Shown here: positions 11,701 through 21,891 of the stretch, piece by piece
Position numbering within the stretch: the stretch's first letter is position 1
Layout of the letters: the number at the start of each line of letters is the position of its first letter
DNA from: Agrypnia vestita
Taxonomy: Eukaryota > Arthropoda > Insecta > Trichoptera > Phryganeidae
Direction of reading: 5' to 3'
Length of the DNA stretch: 64,000 nucleotides
NCBI GenBank assembly: GCA_016648135.1
Contig: JADDOH010000310.1
Coordinates: forward strand, 60,205-124,204
Made by a program: the position numbers and the translations under genes
Notes under the pieces: generated by a model
Seen by the model: the letters and a program-made list of their open reading frames with translations, nothing else
Databases searched by the model: none
What the model was told of the DNA's origin: nothing

Positions 11701-13752
11701 TATACAAATCCATACCATTTGTCCGATTCGATTCAAATTTCGCATGCTTATGCTTTGGGATTTCCCCCTATTCTCTTACCCCTGCCCCTCCCCCTGACCT
11801 TTTGACCTTTTTTCGATGCGAATCTGAACCGTTTGACCGATCGGACTCAAAATTTGCATACTTATGCTTTGGGACCCGGCGGGTAACATAGGCAACATTT
11901 TTCCCCTGTTCTCTTACCCCTTCCCTTCCCCCTGACATATTTTCGATGCAAATCTGTACCGTTTGACCGATCGGACTCAAAATTTGGAAACTTATTCTTT
12001 AGGACTCGGCGAGTAACATAGGCAATATTACCCTCCTATTCTCATACCCCTTTTCCTCCCCCTGATATATTTTCGATGCAAATCTATACCGTTCAAACCA
12101 AATCTTTGTTTCCCCCACAAATTTATTTTCAACTTAATCCTTAACCCGTGCAACACCGGGTACGAACAGCTAGTTTATTATAAGCTTTGTAGGCTCCAAT
12201 TAGTTTATTTGTCTTTCAATATGATCAATCCACGAAGAATTGGTTTTAAGAAATACAGGTTTGTATCTTTTGCTCAGCTTTAATTTTGACACAAATACTT
12301 TAATTAAAGGAGATATCATGTCGTTTAATATTTTAGAACATACAACATATCCTAAATTAACTACAGTATAGTTTAACAAATGTTTGTTGCATTCACGAGA
12401 TGAAAGTTTTAACATATTTTTTCACAATACAAAAAATAGTTTGCGGCGAGTTACGATTACTCTCCCATTAGAACGACCCTCTCTGCTACCTGGAAGTAAC
12501 AAAGTAAATATTAGATTTCTGAATGTTTGGCACCTCTTGGTACTCAATTCTTATTTTATTTAATTAAAAAATAATCAAAGTATAACATGATAAAGAATCA
12601 TAATGGAACTATGTGGATCTTTTCTCTAATCTCAAAATACGTATGGTTTGGAAAGAAATAAAAAATGTTTTTAAACACCTTTCTGTTAGACTAGTTTTCA
12701 AATATTTAAAAACAGTTACAGAAATTTAAAATATGTATTCAAAAACACCGAACCTTCTTCAAAAATCTCCATTTTAAACAAATAAACATCACTATAAACA
12801 CCAATACGCATCCGAACACCGCGAGCTTCTAAGCAACAATGCGCGGTCAAGTCACAGTAAATCACATTTCGCTTCACTTTACAACGTTGCCAAACTTCAC
12901 AGATATTATTTATACAAGTTTTATTACTTGTATTTAAAACTTTTAATACAAGTAAGAAGTATTCTGATTATTGTTTGGTATTATGAATGATCTTAAAAAA
13001 ATACATTATTTCTTCCTTATTTACATTCAAACAATGTGTGTGCGGCGCGAGGTCTCAATCGGTGGTTATTTGATCTTGTATTGACAAATGCCACATTTGT
13101 CTTGCTCACTACTCATACTTGGTTGAATTTGCATACATTGCCACACTTATCATTTTAGTAGACTGAATGCGGTGGAAATGCGGTCACTAAGACGCTTGTG
13201 TGGAAAATCTTTGGTCGATAGAGTGAGGAATGAACAAATTAGAAGTGAATGCAATGCTGGCTGTAGTGTGGTAGATAGAATAAAGAAAGGAGTGCTGAGA
13301 TGGTTTGGTCATGTGGAACGTATGAACGAGGAAAGGATGGTTAAGAAAATATATGAGGCGAATGTTGAAGGCAACAGGAATAGAGGGCGTCCGCGAAAGA
13401 CCTGGCACGATCAGGTACTACAAGTATTTGAGGATGGCCCTGTTAAAAGCCGCAACAACCGTAGAACGTGTATGAGAAGATGTATGAATGTGGCTGAAGC
13501 AAGAGTGGTGTGCCAGGATAGAAGAGTGTGGCGTTCAATCCTCTCTGCCTACCCCTGCGTGGAAACGGCGTGATGGTTAGTTAGTTAGTTAGTTAGTTAT
13601 CATTTTACTACCGCATTAGTGTATTTATATATACTTTTTTTTTTACAGAATCACATTCACTGACTGTATCACAAATTGCGATACCAAATCCGTGTTATCT
13701 CTATTGGCCGCAAACAGTGAAGAGTAAGATGTTTGCCATAAGCAGTTCATAA
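5629..13752 (+). CDS. EEF2KMT: FAM86-family protein-lysine methyltransferase (eEF2 lysine methyltransferase), five exons
   Basis: Joining 5629-5703, 5801-6118, 7708-7987, 8819-9043 and 13649-13752 gives 333 codons plus TAA. This matches the usual FAM86/EEF2KMT length of about 330 residues. In that family the enzyme uses S-adenosylmethionine to trimethylate a lysine of translation elongation factor 2 in the cytosol. Seen here: the family's N-terminal helical region (residues 1-115); the block SDGTTGLHSWE running into ASLVLAEW across the exon 2/3 join; SAM-binding motif I ELGSGSG (about 154-160); an acidic TDCHPRVL motif (about 178-185); and the post-I motif VVIASDVVY (about 248-256). Every junction is GT-AG with compatible phases (0,0,1,1). 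The start is the first ATG and the frame opens directly into exon 1. AATAAA signals lie downstream, near 14090 and 14355. Introns 2-4 hold repeats, and intron 4 is 4.6 kb. The family call is firm; activity on eEF2 is inferred. Confidence 0.88.
5801..6118 (+). CDS. EEF2KMT: EEF2KMT exon 2 (residues 26-131)
   Basis: It opens after CCTGTTTCAG and closes at GGGAG|GTATTT, phase 0 at both ends. It carries the NHPLAVRFPIKLSYQ and SDGTTGLHSWE segments that precede the SAM-binding fold in FAM86 proteins. The frame stays open for three codons past the donor, then stops. Confidence 0.87.
6921..7160 (+). repeat. Intronic minisatellite, 81-81-78 bp
   Basis: Three tandem units start at 6921, 7002 and 7083, each beginning GTCTGCAACTCC. 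The third lacks 3 bp in the TATTATTC run. All units keep the same reading frame, so an accidental 99-codon frame spans them. They sit in intron 2 of EEF2KMT, with no splice support for use as an exon. Confidence 0.93.
7708..7987 (+). CDS. EEF2KMT: EEF2KMT exon 3 (residues 132-225)
   Basis: The acceptor is CCTATCCAG|GCA and the donor is ATTG|GTAAGT, ending in phase 1. It encodes ASLVLAEW, the SAM-binding ELGSGSG loop and the TDCHPRV motif. The open frame continues upstream to 7624, but those 28 codons lie before the acceptor and are not matched by the family, so they are treated as intron. Confidence 0.9.
8285..8429. mobile_element. PIF/Harbinger-type MITE, 145 bp, in EEF2KMT intron 3
   Basis: Flanked by TTA on both sides (8282-8284 and 8430-8432), the target preference of PIF/Harbinger elements. 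Ends are GGCCCGGTTGTTTCAAGTT and its near-exact inverse. The centre has an internal inverted repeat, AAAGCATAGATTTTTACG against CGTAAAAATCTATGCTTT. A second copy of identical length is at 62560-62704. Confidence 0.88.
8441..8650. mobile_element. Inverted-repeat MITE (hAT-like termini), copy 1
   Basis: The left half contains ACAGTTATTTGGGATTTGTA and ATTGATGATTG. The right half repeats these inverted as CAATCATCAACGCAATC and TACAAATCTCAAATAACAGT. The outer ends resemble AGTAATGG. It is related to the copy at about 20592-20822. The exact boundaries and target duplication are not resolved. Confidence 0.6.
8819..9043 (+). CDS. EEF2KMT: EEF2KMT exon 4 (residues 225-300)
   Basis: The acceptor is TAATTTTTAG|GTATC and the donor is TTATTG|GTAATA, phase 1 on both sides. 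It carries the acidic GDDE segment, the post-I motif VVIASDVVY and the VLVCTIRN strand typical of FAM86 methyltransferases. Its first 43 coding bases plus the acceptor are duplicated in intron 4 at 11002-11092. Confidence 0.88.
11002..11126 (+). repeat. Chimeric duplicate: exon 4 acceptor copy joined to a copy of 9842-9874
   Basis: Bases 11002-11092 copy 8771-8861 (end of intron 3, the TTTTTAG acceptor and the first 43 bases of exon 4) with a single G-to-A change. One base later, 11094-11126 copies 9842-9874 exactly (33 bp). Both sources lie 1.2-2.2 kb upstream in the same gene. The patch has no donor site and soon hits a stop, so it is not a usable exon, though its acceptor is intact. Confidence 0.93.
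11646..12173 (+). mobile_element. Non-autonomous Helitron, 528 bp
   Basis: It starts TCTATACC after an A and ends CAGCTAG before a T, the A|T insertion and CTRR end of Helitrons. A hairpin CCCGTG-caa-CACCGGG (one bulge) lies just before the CTAG end. Inside are a (GTCT)n run at 11672-11695 and three tandem blocks of about 125 bp. Each block contains TTCTC.TACCCCT...CCCCCTGA and a CGATGC.AATCT..ACCGTT motif. No Rep/helicase is present. A 5'-end fragment of the same family lies inverted at 45299-45395. Confidence 0.72.
13161..13596 (+). mobile_element. 5'-truncated RTE-like retrotransposon insertion with 14-bp target duplication
   Basis: TTATCATTTTA[G/C]TA occurs immediately before (13147-13160) and after (13597-13610) the insert. 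The insert contains only the last part of a reverse transcriptase ORF and ends in (GTTA)n, as RTE-type elements end in short tandem repeats. It sits in EEF2KMT intron 4, about 40 bp before the exon 5 acceptor. Confidence 0.85.
13172..13573 (+). pseudogene. C-terminal fragment of a non-LTR (RTE-like) reverse transcriptase
   Basis: 133 codons of the C-terminal domain after the catalytic palm. Seen: EMRSLRRLCG, DRVRNEQIR, KKGVLRWFGHVERMNEERM, GRPRKTW and the ending EARVVCQDRRVWRSILSAYP. This order is typical of insect endonuclease-reverse transcriptase ORFs. The endonuclease and the catalytic YXDD motif are missing because of 5' truncation. Related scraps are at 23156-23300 (-), 34171-34335 (+), 55545-55640 (+) and 59753-59835 (+). 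It cannot move on its own. Confidence 0.88.
13649..13752 (+). CDS. EEF2KMT: EEF2KMT exon 5 (residues 300-333 and stop)
   Basis: A long T-run and TTTTACAG precede the exon. The phase-1 join makes Glu-300, and the frame then runs 33 codons to TAA. The tail has the hydrophobic/proline strand (IAIPNPCYLYWP) followed by VKSKMFAIS, compatible with the terminal strands of the methyltransferase fold. This is the least conserved part, so the final exon rests mainly on phase, acceptor quality and total length. Confidence 0.72.
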
Positions 13753-14860
13753 TCTGAAGAATAATTGAGGAATGGCATCCCCTGTTGTGTCTTATCAATT
13801 GGTTGAAACCAAATTATTATGTTTGGTCGTATAATTTGCGCACCATTTTCGGAGTACTTTGAGTATGCGGATTTTTTTACAAGATTTTGATAAAATTATA
13901 TTTTAGTCGATTGAGAATATAGTAAATTCATTATACATATTATAAATTATAATCGTGAACATTAACACTATCGTTAAATCTGTTTAACCATTAGGAATGT
14001 ACAAATTTTGGGTATAAAATAATTTGGCCTGCTCTTGTCAGGTAGGAAACTAGGTGGTCCAGATATCAAACTAAAACATACCAAGTAAAATAAAATTCAA
14101 AATCATTCTTCAAAAATAATTGGTGCAAATATGCGAGATATTATATTTGCTTTTTACTAATCAATTAAGAGTTATTTAAATATTTTCAAAGAAATTATAT
14201 TTTTGTACCATGATGTTGAAGTAAAAGTTGCCTTAACGCTGATTGTGTGATAATTGTGATTTTACATAGGTACATAGTTTATTGGTTGACATTTTATATT
14301 ATGATCTAAAATCAGATCAAATTCACTGAAACTATTGACTCATTCCATGCCTAAATAAATACATTAAAATTTTTTTAAATAATAATGCCGCTTGTTTTAT
14401 TTATTCATAGATGTATGCATTGTATAATACATAATTTATTGCGTGTCAACTCTAACCAGGAATTCACATGTTTGAAAAGGGTCAAGTCTTTTGACAGTCG
14501 TCATAAAAAAATTGTTTTAATAAATTAAATTGTTAAAAACAAATCCCAATTAAGATCCCACTCTTCGTTTATTTAAGCAATCCACCCTTGGATATTGATT
14601 TACGCCATTTTACTAGTTAAATATGGGTTGTGTTAGTAAAAGAGAATATTAGATATTTTGATAGTATGGATACCAATTGTGGCAGGTAAAATTAGAAAGA
14701 ACACATAATAATTACAAAATTCCATATTTAAGTCCAGAAAAAGTGGCATTCCTTAACCAATCCACCAATATCTTTTCCTTTGATTCCCTGATATCCATAT
14801 AAAGTATGGTTCTTCCTCTTAATACAATGGTACCTTCTTTGGCTTTACTTTAGCAAAGTG

Positions 14861-15304
14861 TTAGCAAATAAGATCTCTAATGTCAAGCTGATAAGCCATG
14901 TCTTTTTCTAATGAAACTGTGGCTAGTCTCTCGGGGTTTGTTGAACTGCGCAGAGAGTTATTTATTAATTTGAGTTTTGAAAGACTCCTCTCCGCACCTG
15001 CCACTAATATTGGTAAAGAATAAGAAGAGCTACAAACAAACTAAGAAAAACATATCCCTGAATATTCGGAGCTGAGAACTGCCGCGTCAATGTCCTTTAC
15101 AAGAGATTTGGAAGAGAGGGTTTCTCCAGTTCTATGCCATGTTAGAATTGTTTTCAATTTGTCGTACAAATCCATGAGTTCTCTGGAAGTTGTCATCTTG
15201 AGGTCACTAATATTGTATAGGAAACCAAATAATCTTGCAATTTTGTTTAACCTTTGGTATGCCGGAATGCGGATCTGCTCTACCTCCATAAACTGCTGCA
15301 GCAC
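14861..15304 (-). pseudogene. hAT-family transposase, C-terminal remnant
   Basis: The reading frame 15304-15041 holds a ZMYM1/hAT-like helical segment (TSRELMDLYDKLKT, DIDAAVLSSE). After a frame break, 15000-14861 reads PILVAGAERSLSKLKLIN, SLRSSTNPERLATVSLEKD, then a stop. The AERSxSKLKLI.N.LRS signature is the dimerisation domain of hAT transposases. The DDE catalytic part is absent and the frame is broken, so this is dead sequence. No matching termini were found around it. Confidence 0.82.
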
Positions 15305-15739
15305 GGATCCGCGCTTCTATGCCTCATATATTTTTTCCGTTTATCTATTGTAATATTACGGAATAAAGTTCAAAATCCCTTCGCATGTATTCTTACTGAA
15401 CGAATGAAGGTTCTCAACCAATCAGAACGGTGTAAAAAAGTTAAAATTCATTCTTAGAATGAATTAATTTTTTTCTATGATCGGTGCGAAAGGTGTGCGA
15501 CGGTTTTTTATTGTTTATTGAAGTAATTGCTGGTAAAGGTGTCTGTAAAGATGATCCGAGAACAAGATTGGATGATGAAGATTATCTTCCCAGTTTGCCA
15601 AAATTCTGTAAAAATTCCTTCCGTCACGCCTTCCTTAAAGTGAGCCCCGCTCTCATACCACCACCGCCTTTTAATTAATGCTGATTGCTGGATACCTGCC
15701 ACCCAACATTAATGTAAAGCGATGGATTATGATTGAAGG

Positions 15740-15804
15740 ATTAGTTTGATTCTTATTATTAAATTAGCACAGATTAGTTTGATTCTTATTATTAAATTAG
15801 CATT
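15740..15804 (+). repeat. Small tandem duplication, about 33 bp x 2
   Basis: GATTAGTTTGATTCTTATTA followed by TTAAATTAGCA is repeated back to back at 15740 and 15773. It is AT-rich and non-coding. Confidence 0.85.
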
Positions 15805-16073
15805 ATTTAGAAACAAGGCATTGAATATAATAATACTCGTTTATATGGGTAATGCGGTGGGTGGCCTGGGGGAGAGATTACGTGGAGTTGTAAAGGATTT
15901 TAGATTGCACAGAGAATGTAAAATATATCATTGAGCGATAACTTGTCAACAATGATGAGAAAAAAATTGTATTTCCAAATTTACACAGAACATTATGTAA
16001 TTGGTTAGTTCCTTCTGGTATGGAATAAAATTATGATTGAATACACAGGAAGTAGGTGTGGGTACCTATAGGT

Positions 16074-16214
16074 CATTTAAGAAAGACAATCGAATTAGTA
16101 TGTTTAAGCCGTGCGTACAAGGCATATTGTTTCGTTGTGTTGTTGTTTATGTGTATAAACACCAACATAACGAAACAATGTTCCTCGTACGCACGCCTTC
16201 GATTTTCTTAAATG
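16074..16214. mobile_element. Palindromic MITE, 141 bp
   Basis: The arms meet near 16150. CATTTAAGAAA..., CGTGCGTAC, ATTGTTTCGTT and GTTTAT on the left are mirrored by ATAAAC, AACGAAACAAT, GTACGCACG and TTTCTTAAATG on the right, with scattered mismatches. A short relative (TTTAAGAAAGACAATCGAAT) occurs at about 26178. Confidence 0.75.
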
Positions 16215-16855
16215 AAAAGATGTTTACTTATCTGCGTTCTTAGGTTAATGCAATGCTCTCCTCAAATAATAGCACCTAACAAAAGTATTTACTGCAATAA
16301 AAGTTGGGTAGGTAACCTTCTAAAAATACCTATTTCGAAATTCTAATAATAATAAGTTTCTACAAATTGATCATCCAAAATTCGTAAAATATTTCCGTAT
16401 ATGCCAATGCGTTCCTGTATTCTGTCTGCTTTATTGTTTATTTATTTTAAGTATACAGATTATCAATAGGTAGTTAATGGGCCTGATAGATATTCCTGTA
16501 ATGACAATAAACAATGTCATTCAGAATACACTTTCTGTGATTGAGAATTAAGAAACACTTAAAAAATAAAGTTAAGAGTAATGATTGAGATATAATATTA
16601 AAACTACCACACAAACACGAAAGCGCATGGGCTCCGAGGTCGACGAGCGAAAGTTTTCGGCATTAGAAAGCGAAAATTTTAAAAATGTTCTCAGGTTTTC
16701 ACGGGCATTTAGGATCTTTCGGTTAGATTTTTCTGGGATATTGTGCCGTGCGTATGCAATGTTTAGAACGCATCGCAGGTCTGATGATGAGCTCTGCAAC
16801 GGGATCAGGAAGGTCGTACACACACAGCAGAATGTACTAGACTAACTCAAAAAGA

Positions 16856-17023
16856 GTAGCTTGTTGGTGTAATGGTTATAACCGCCTAGTGATCTGGTGG
16901 TCGGTGGTTCGAGCCCCATTCCACCATCAAGTTAGTGCTATTCTCATAGCACAAGCGTTTAGCTTATTTTGAGAATAGTTAGAATATTGATGCCACATGC
17001 ATTCTCTATTTATTAAAAAAAAA
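16856..17023 (+). mobile_element. tRNA-derived SINE
   Basis: The head has polymerase III promoter boxes: an A-box-like GTAGCTTGTTGGTGTAATGG at 16856 and a B box GGTTCGAGCCC at 16906-16916. About 100 bp of non-tRNA body follows, then a poly(A) run at 17015-17023. The acceptor ends do not pair, so this is not a functional tRNA gene. A clear target duplication was not found. Confidence 0.68.
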
Positions 17024-17310
17024 CTAGGCGAATGACTTATCGTAAGCAGCGAACGGTATTTTTAAAACTATTTATATATCTATTTTAATGCTCTCAATAC
17101 TTTTACTTATACTTTATTATATATTAACTATTTTGTGCTTTTTCCCCTAAAAAATTGTCCAAACATCAAGTCAATAATTATTTTTGAGTGCAGTGTCTTG
17201 ACTCTAATTTTTTGGGAGGCAAATTTAAAAAAGTTATTTCACTTCAAGTTTGAAATTTTCACCATACATTTTGACATTTGACTCATTTAGAATGAGATGC
17301 GAACCATTTA

Positions 17311-18197
17311 AAAGGTGTTTTTTTTTAAGGCGGAGAACTTAAATTTAAATAAAACACAGAAAAATGTTTTAAGTATCCAGGAAATCGGCTCTGTTTGACA
17401 GATAATTTTATGGCATTAATATTTAAATATGACTTCGAGCATGTGGCCGCCGTGGCTGGCGCGTACATGACGTAATCTGGAGGTCCAATTTTCACAATCC
17501 AAATGTTCAGTGATGAAGAACATGGCTACATCAATAAACAGAATTGCCGCATTTGGAGCGAAGATAATCCACAAGCCATTGTCTAATCATCATTACATCC
17601 ACAAAAAGTCACTGTTTGGTGCGCTTTATGGGCCGGTGAAATCGTTGGTCTATCTGTCTTCAAAAATGATGATAGTCAGAATGTTATAGTCAACGGTGAA
17701 GGGTACAGAGACATGATTATTAACTTTTTCGTTCCTCAATCGGAAGGTATTAATGTTGCAGACATGTGGTTTCAGCAGGATGCGCCACATGCCACACAGC
17801 GCGCGATTCAATTAATTTACTGAAAGAAACATTTGACAAACGATTCATTTCACGAAATGGGCTTGTTAACTGCCCACCTCGTTCGTGCGATTTGTCGCCA
17901 TTAGATTATTTTCTCTGGGAATATATAAAGTCACATATCTACGCCGATAAACCAGAAATAATTGAGCACTTGGAATCCAACATTCGACGCATTATTGCCG
18001 AAATACAGCCTGATTTACTGCGAAGAGTGTGTGAAAACTGGACCTCCAGATACGCCATATACGCGTCAGCCTAGCGACACATATTCAAATATTAATGCCA
18101 TAAAATTATCTGTTAAATAAGGCCAATTTCATAGATATTAAAAAAAATCTGTATTTCATTTCAATTTAAAATTCTCCGCTCCTAAAAAAACACCCTT
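17311..18197. mobile_element. Rearranged mariner-like element with long inverted ends, 887 bp
   Basis: Bounded by TA on each side (17309-17310 and 18198-18199). Terminal repeats are AAAGGTGTTTTTTTTTAAGG against the inverse of TAAAAAAACACCCTTT. The homology of the ends runs far inward: 17395-17505 is an inverted copy of about 18025-18125, including the last codons of the transposase. The normal 5' part of the element has been replaced by an inverted copy of its 3' part. Confidence 0.85.
17500..18074 (+). pseudogene. mariner-type transposase fragment, frameshifted
   Basis: Frame 1 reads FSDEEHGYINKQNCRIW, a stop, KVTVWCALWAGEIVG and MWFQQDAPH. After a shift near 17780 it continues at 17766-18074 as ATCHTARDSINLLKETF, LSPLDYFLWEYIKSHIY and RRVCENW. 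QQDGA.CH and the SPLDYFLW block are the second and third DDE/D-region motifs of mariner transposases. The N-terminal DNA-binding part is missing. One stop and one frameshift make it inactive. Confidence 0.88.
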
Positions 18198-19314
18198 TAC
18201 AAAAGAAAAAAGATTTTTCAAAAAGTATTTTTTATGAAAATCATTGATTCATAGGTAATATGTAGAAAAAAATCCAAAGCATCATCATCATCGTAATAAT
18301 AAAGCTAAGCTATATCATTTTAACAAACTAAAGCTATGTAACCTAACCTGTCATCATTTTTTTTAATCAAACTTAGCCAAATCTAACTAACCAGACCTAT
18401 CATCGCATCGGCATCGCAAGTCCCAGATCTGATACTGATTTCTAGATCTGAATTTCACATTGCGCTATCAATTCCCTCAGATTTGTCGATATATTACCGT
18501 ACTATGCTCAGCTTGGAATTCAAGTCAATAATAACTAGAATAAATTTAATAAAACAACCAGGAAATGACCAAAACGCACTGCATTTTATGAATACCTTTT
18601 TTTACAATTTGACAAGTTTAGCGAAATTTTGTATTTTCGCGCGCGTGCGGTACGTTCATCGTTCGCCTTTTCCGTTCCATTTTCAATTTTACTTCCATCG
18701 TATAGAAACGTGTCAGTTCCAGAGATGAATACGCGGTACCTACACATTATGTACTTGTCTGTAAGTACTTTTCTGTACAAAGTGAGAAACAAGATGAGTG
18801 CGGATAACAGAACTTCTTGTTTGATTTTTTATTTTCAAATATCGTTCCGAAATTTTTCGTGCCCCGAGCGTAATAAGAATATAACTCGGGAATAAGAGAG
18901 CTCCTTCACACATTGTAACAAAGTACGGATTTTATTTGAAGTTCTTACCGATGAAGAGGCGAATACCACAACATCGTTATTCGGTGCCTCCATTGTACAA
19001 AGTTCAACTGTATCGCTTCACGCTAAACATTAGGGCTCGTCATTAAACCGTGTCCCGGGGTTTTTTCAAACTCAGGTAAGCGGTTCGTTATATGAGCTGA
19101 CCAGGTAAAAAGGTTGTAAATGCAATCTAATCGATAGTTAAATGATTTCGCTACGGGTGTGCCTTTTTACTTACTGTGGATAAGATTATTTTGAAGCGGC
19201 GGGCGCGCGTCCTTTAAGGTTTGGGGTTTTGCCGCCTGATGGACATGGCGCCAGAATATTCCCGCCAAAGGAATAAGGAGAAAGGTGCATGATGAACTTT
19301 TAGTTATTGAGAAA

Positions 19315-19577
19315 ATATGTGGGGTATAAAAGCAGAGGCAGCAATATCAAAAAAAATAATTAATGCAATCATCGAGGATTACTAATTTATAATGTACCTA
19401 CTGAATTCTTATAGGAAACATAGAGCCTATAAATTTATGTGAAATATGTTTTTGAAGGGATAGATACACAAAATCTATAATTCAGTACATTTTAAATTAA
19501 CAATCCTCGGTTACTGCATTCAAAACATTTGTTTAATTTTTTGGATATTGCTGCCTTTGCTTTTATACCCCACATAA
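19315..19577. mobile_element. MITE with GTGGGGTATAAAAGC ends, copy 1
   Basis: A 263-bp element with about 30-bp inverted ends (ATGTGGGGTATAAAAGCA.AGGCAGCAATAT and its inverse) and a second internal pair (CGAGGATTACTAATTTA.AATGTAC against GTACATTTTAAATTA.CAATCCTCG). It encodes nothing. A truncated relative is at 23378-23612. Confidence 0.82.
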
Positions 19578-20591
19578 TATCATATAGATTTTTTCTAGAC
19601 ATTTCGCCATTTTAGAGGTTTCCATGAGATGCGGTAATGATTTCATGTTAGTTAGATTAAGTGGTTGGTTTGTGATGCATACAAAAAAAACTCAGTTATC
19701 CCGAACCCATTAGGCAGCGTCCACAAACTACGTGATTCCATTTTGAACTCTTTTAAACCCTTCCCCCCTATGTAAACCTGAGGTGGCTTAAAAAACCTCG
19801 ATTATTGTTAGCGGGTGCTTAAGGTCTAATACACAACTAACGATGTATCGCTACCATTTATGGGTGCAAACCGATATAGGCACATTTATTCTGTATCGTT
19901 TTAATTGTGCCGAATGAAATAATTACGTAGCTCGGCTGTGACAACCCCCCTTTCCCCACGCAACCCAGCGTTGTATTCTACCACCCCCTCCCCCAACCCT
20001 GGTCTGGCCGCGTAGCACTGAAGCTAATTCAACCGGTTACACAGTAACCGCTATTTGATATCGATAATTAGTAACTGATTTTCCGCATTTCGGCAGGCAA
20101 CCATCGATACTAGAACGCTGAGACGTGCAGTAATAACATTGAAGCATGATATTTACGTAAATATATATTTAGAAGAAAAAATAGATCTCGCAATAATCCT
20201 ATCACAATAATTATCATTTTCATATTTGAATGTGTTATATCATTCCGTCATAAATTTTACATAAATACGTTTTTACAAAATGTGTGATTAATTCAAGAAT
20301 CACGAATTATGTTATTTTTCGACAATTTATCACTGTAATTGATTGCGATTTAGAGATATCAGTGATTAACTCAAAATTTGTAATTTTGCACTCATCGGTA
20401 AAGTTTACAGTTCACAAAAAGGCCAGAGGAATGTTCAGATAGCGATGAACTAGTCATAAAATGTTAGCAAATCTTCACGGTACTTTGAGTGATTCCAACA
20501 TCCACTAGAGCGATGAAAATTGAAAAGCCAACCAACAATAAATAAAAATAGGTAGATGGCATTATTAGCTTCGCAAGTAAATATTGAGTTA

Positions 20592-20822
20592 CTGCCATCT
20601 AGTGATGTTCATAACCGTTATTTAACCGGTTTCACAATAACTAGATAATAACAATCAGATACATATTTGAGATTTGCACCTGTTTGTATCGATGATTGGT
20701 GACTGATTTTATGCAATACAATGGACAACTGTTAAAACTTATCGATACAACCAGATACAGATCTAAAATAACTGTTATTATATAGGTAATCGGTAGAAAT
20801 AACGGTTTTTTCCATCACTTTT
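20592..20822. mobile_element. Inverted-repeat MITE (hAT-like termini), copy 2
   Basis: Ends are AGTGATG...AACCGTTATTT and AAATAACGGTTTTTTCCATCACT. Inside are AACAATCAGATACA and its inverted partner. It is related to 8441-8650, and 20030-20100 may be a half copy. Flanking bases (TGCCATCT and TTGCATCT) could be a decayed 8-bp duplication. Confidence 0.62.
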
Positions 20823-21572
20823 GCATCTATTAAAAGCTTACATCAACAATTTACGAGATTGCAATATTTACTGCTTCCACATTAGGCGTTAGAAATTAAA
20901 TTATTTCTTATGTGGAGGTGCTGTATTATTTCTGCTTATTCCTAATTCATAGTCAATTTTTTTTATAATGCACATAATACATATAATTTCTTTTATAACA
21001 ATGATAACTTTCAGATATTAACAATCAAATTATTATTATATGTTTATACCTCACTAAAAAGAATTAAGATTCTTGTATGATGTGAGGGAGATAGACAGGG
21101 GAGCAGGGACGTAGAAGGGACTACTTTCGAGAGTAAAGTACAATACAGAGTTCACGCGTAGTAAGTAAGCTATGAGCTTGGAGTCTCTGGGACGAGAGAG
21201 TACCTACATATTTCAGAAATGAGACTTGACAATATGTACGAAGCGAGTACCTACCTACCTATCTATATTTTCATAATATTATAAATAATGTGTACTAAAG
21301 TTGTAAGTAGCAAAATTGCATATCTATGTTATAATTGTGCTATGGGCCGCGTCGGCTAAGACTAAACACTTCGCGGCAAATCCCGTGATTGAATTGTTGA
21401 TAGCATTTCTGTTGGATAACCAACAAAAACTCTGTTATCTGACGCCCGTGAAAACCTACTGGTATGTTGCAGATTCAACTCCATTAATTTTATCCGAGGA
21501 CAAAATGACTTGAACTGTCCAGCTTTAAAATAGTCCGCTCTTCTTCTTCAGCACATGCCGCCGCCTCCCGAG

Positions 21573-21891
21573 TAGGGACACGAAAAAAGTATCGATACTT
21601 TGCAGTATCGAGTATTTTTCTTTCGATACCGATACTTTTGTATTCGATACTTTTACTCAATGAGTACTTTTTGGCAAGTATCGATACCTTTTCTCGGTCA
21701 CTTTTTTTTTTATTTTTGACGACTTTTTTTGCTTTTTCATTTTTTTCTTGGCGACCTTCTTTTTTTTTGGTCATCGATATATTTCTATGATATTTTCCCG
21801 ATCTACTCGACACTTTGGAGTATCGATACTTTTTTTCCGATACTACTCATGAGTACAGTATCGATACTTTCTATTCGATATCGTGTCCCTA
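21573..21891. mobile_element. hAT-type MITE, 319 bp, exact 8-bp target duplication
   Basis: CTCCCGAG occurs on both sides (21565-21572 and 21892-21899). Ends are TAGGGACACGA and TCGTGTCCCTA. The interior is full of AGTATCGATACTTT-type palindromes. The 8-bp duplication and TAG-type ends fit the hAT superfamily. Reading frames across it are simple-sequence artefacts. Confidence 0.9.

Noticed and set aside
16856..16930. Possible tRNA gene
   Set aside because: A and B boxes are present, but the acceptor ends do not pair and a SINE body with poly(A) follows.
21490..21813. Lys-rich open frame on the - strand
   Set aside because: It reads simple sequence of the hAT-type MITE in an accidental frame.
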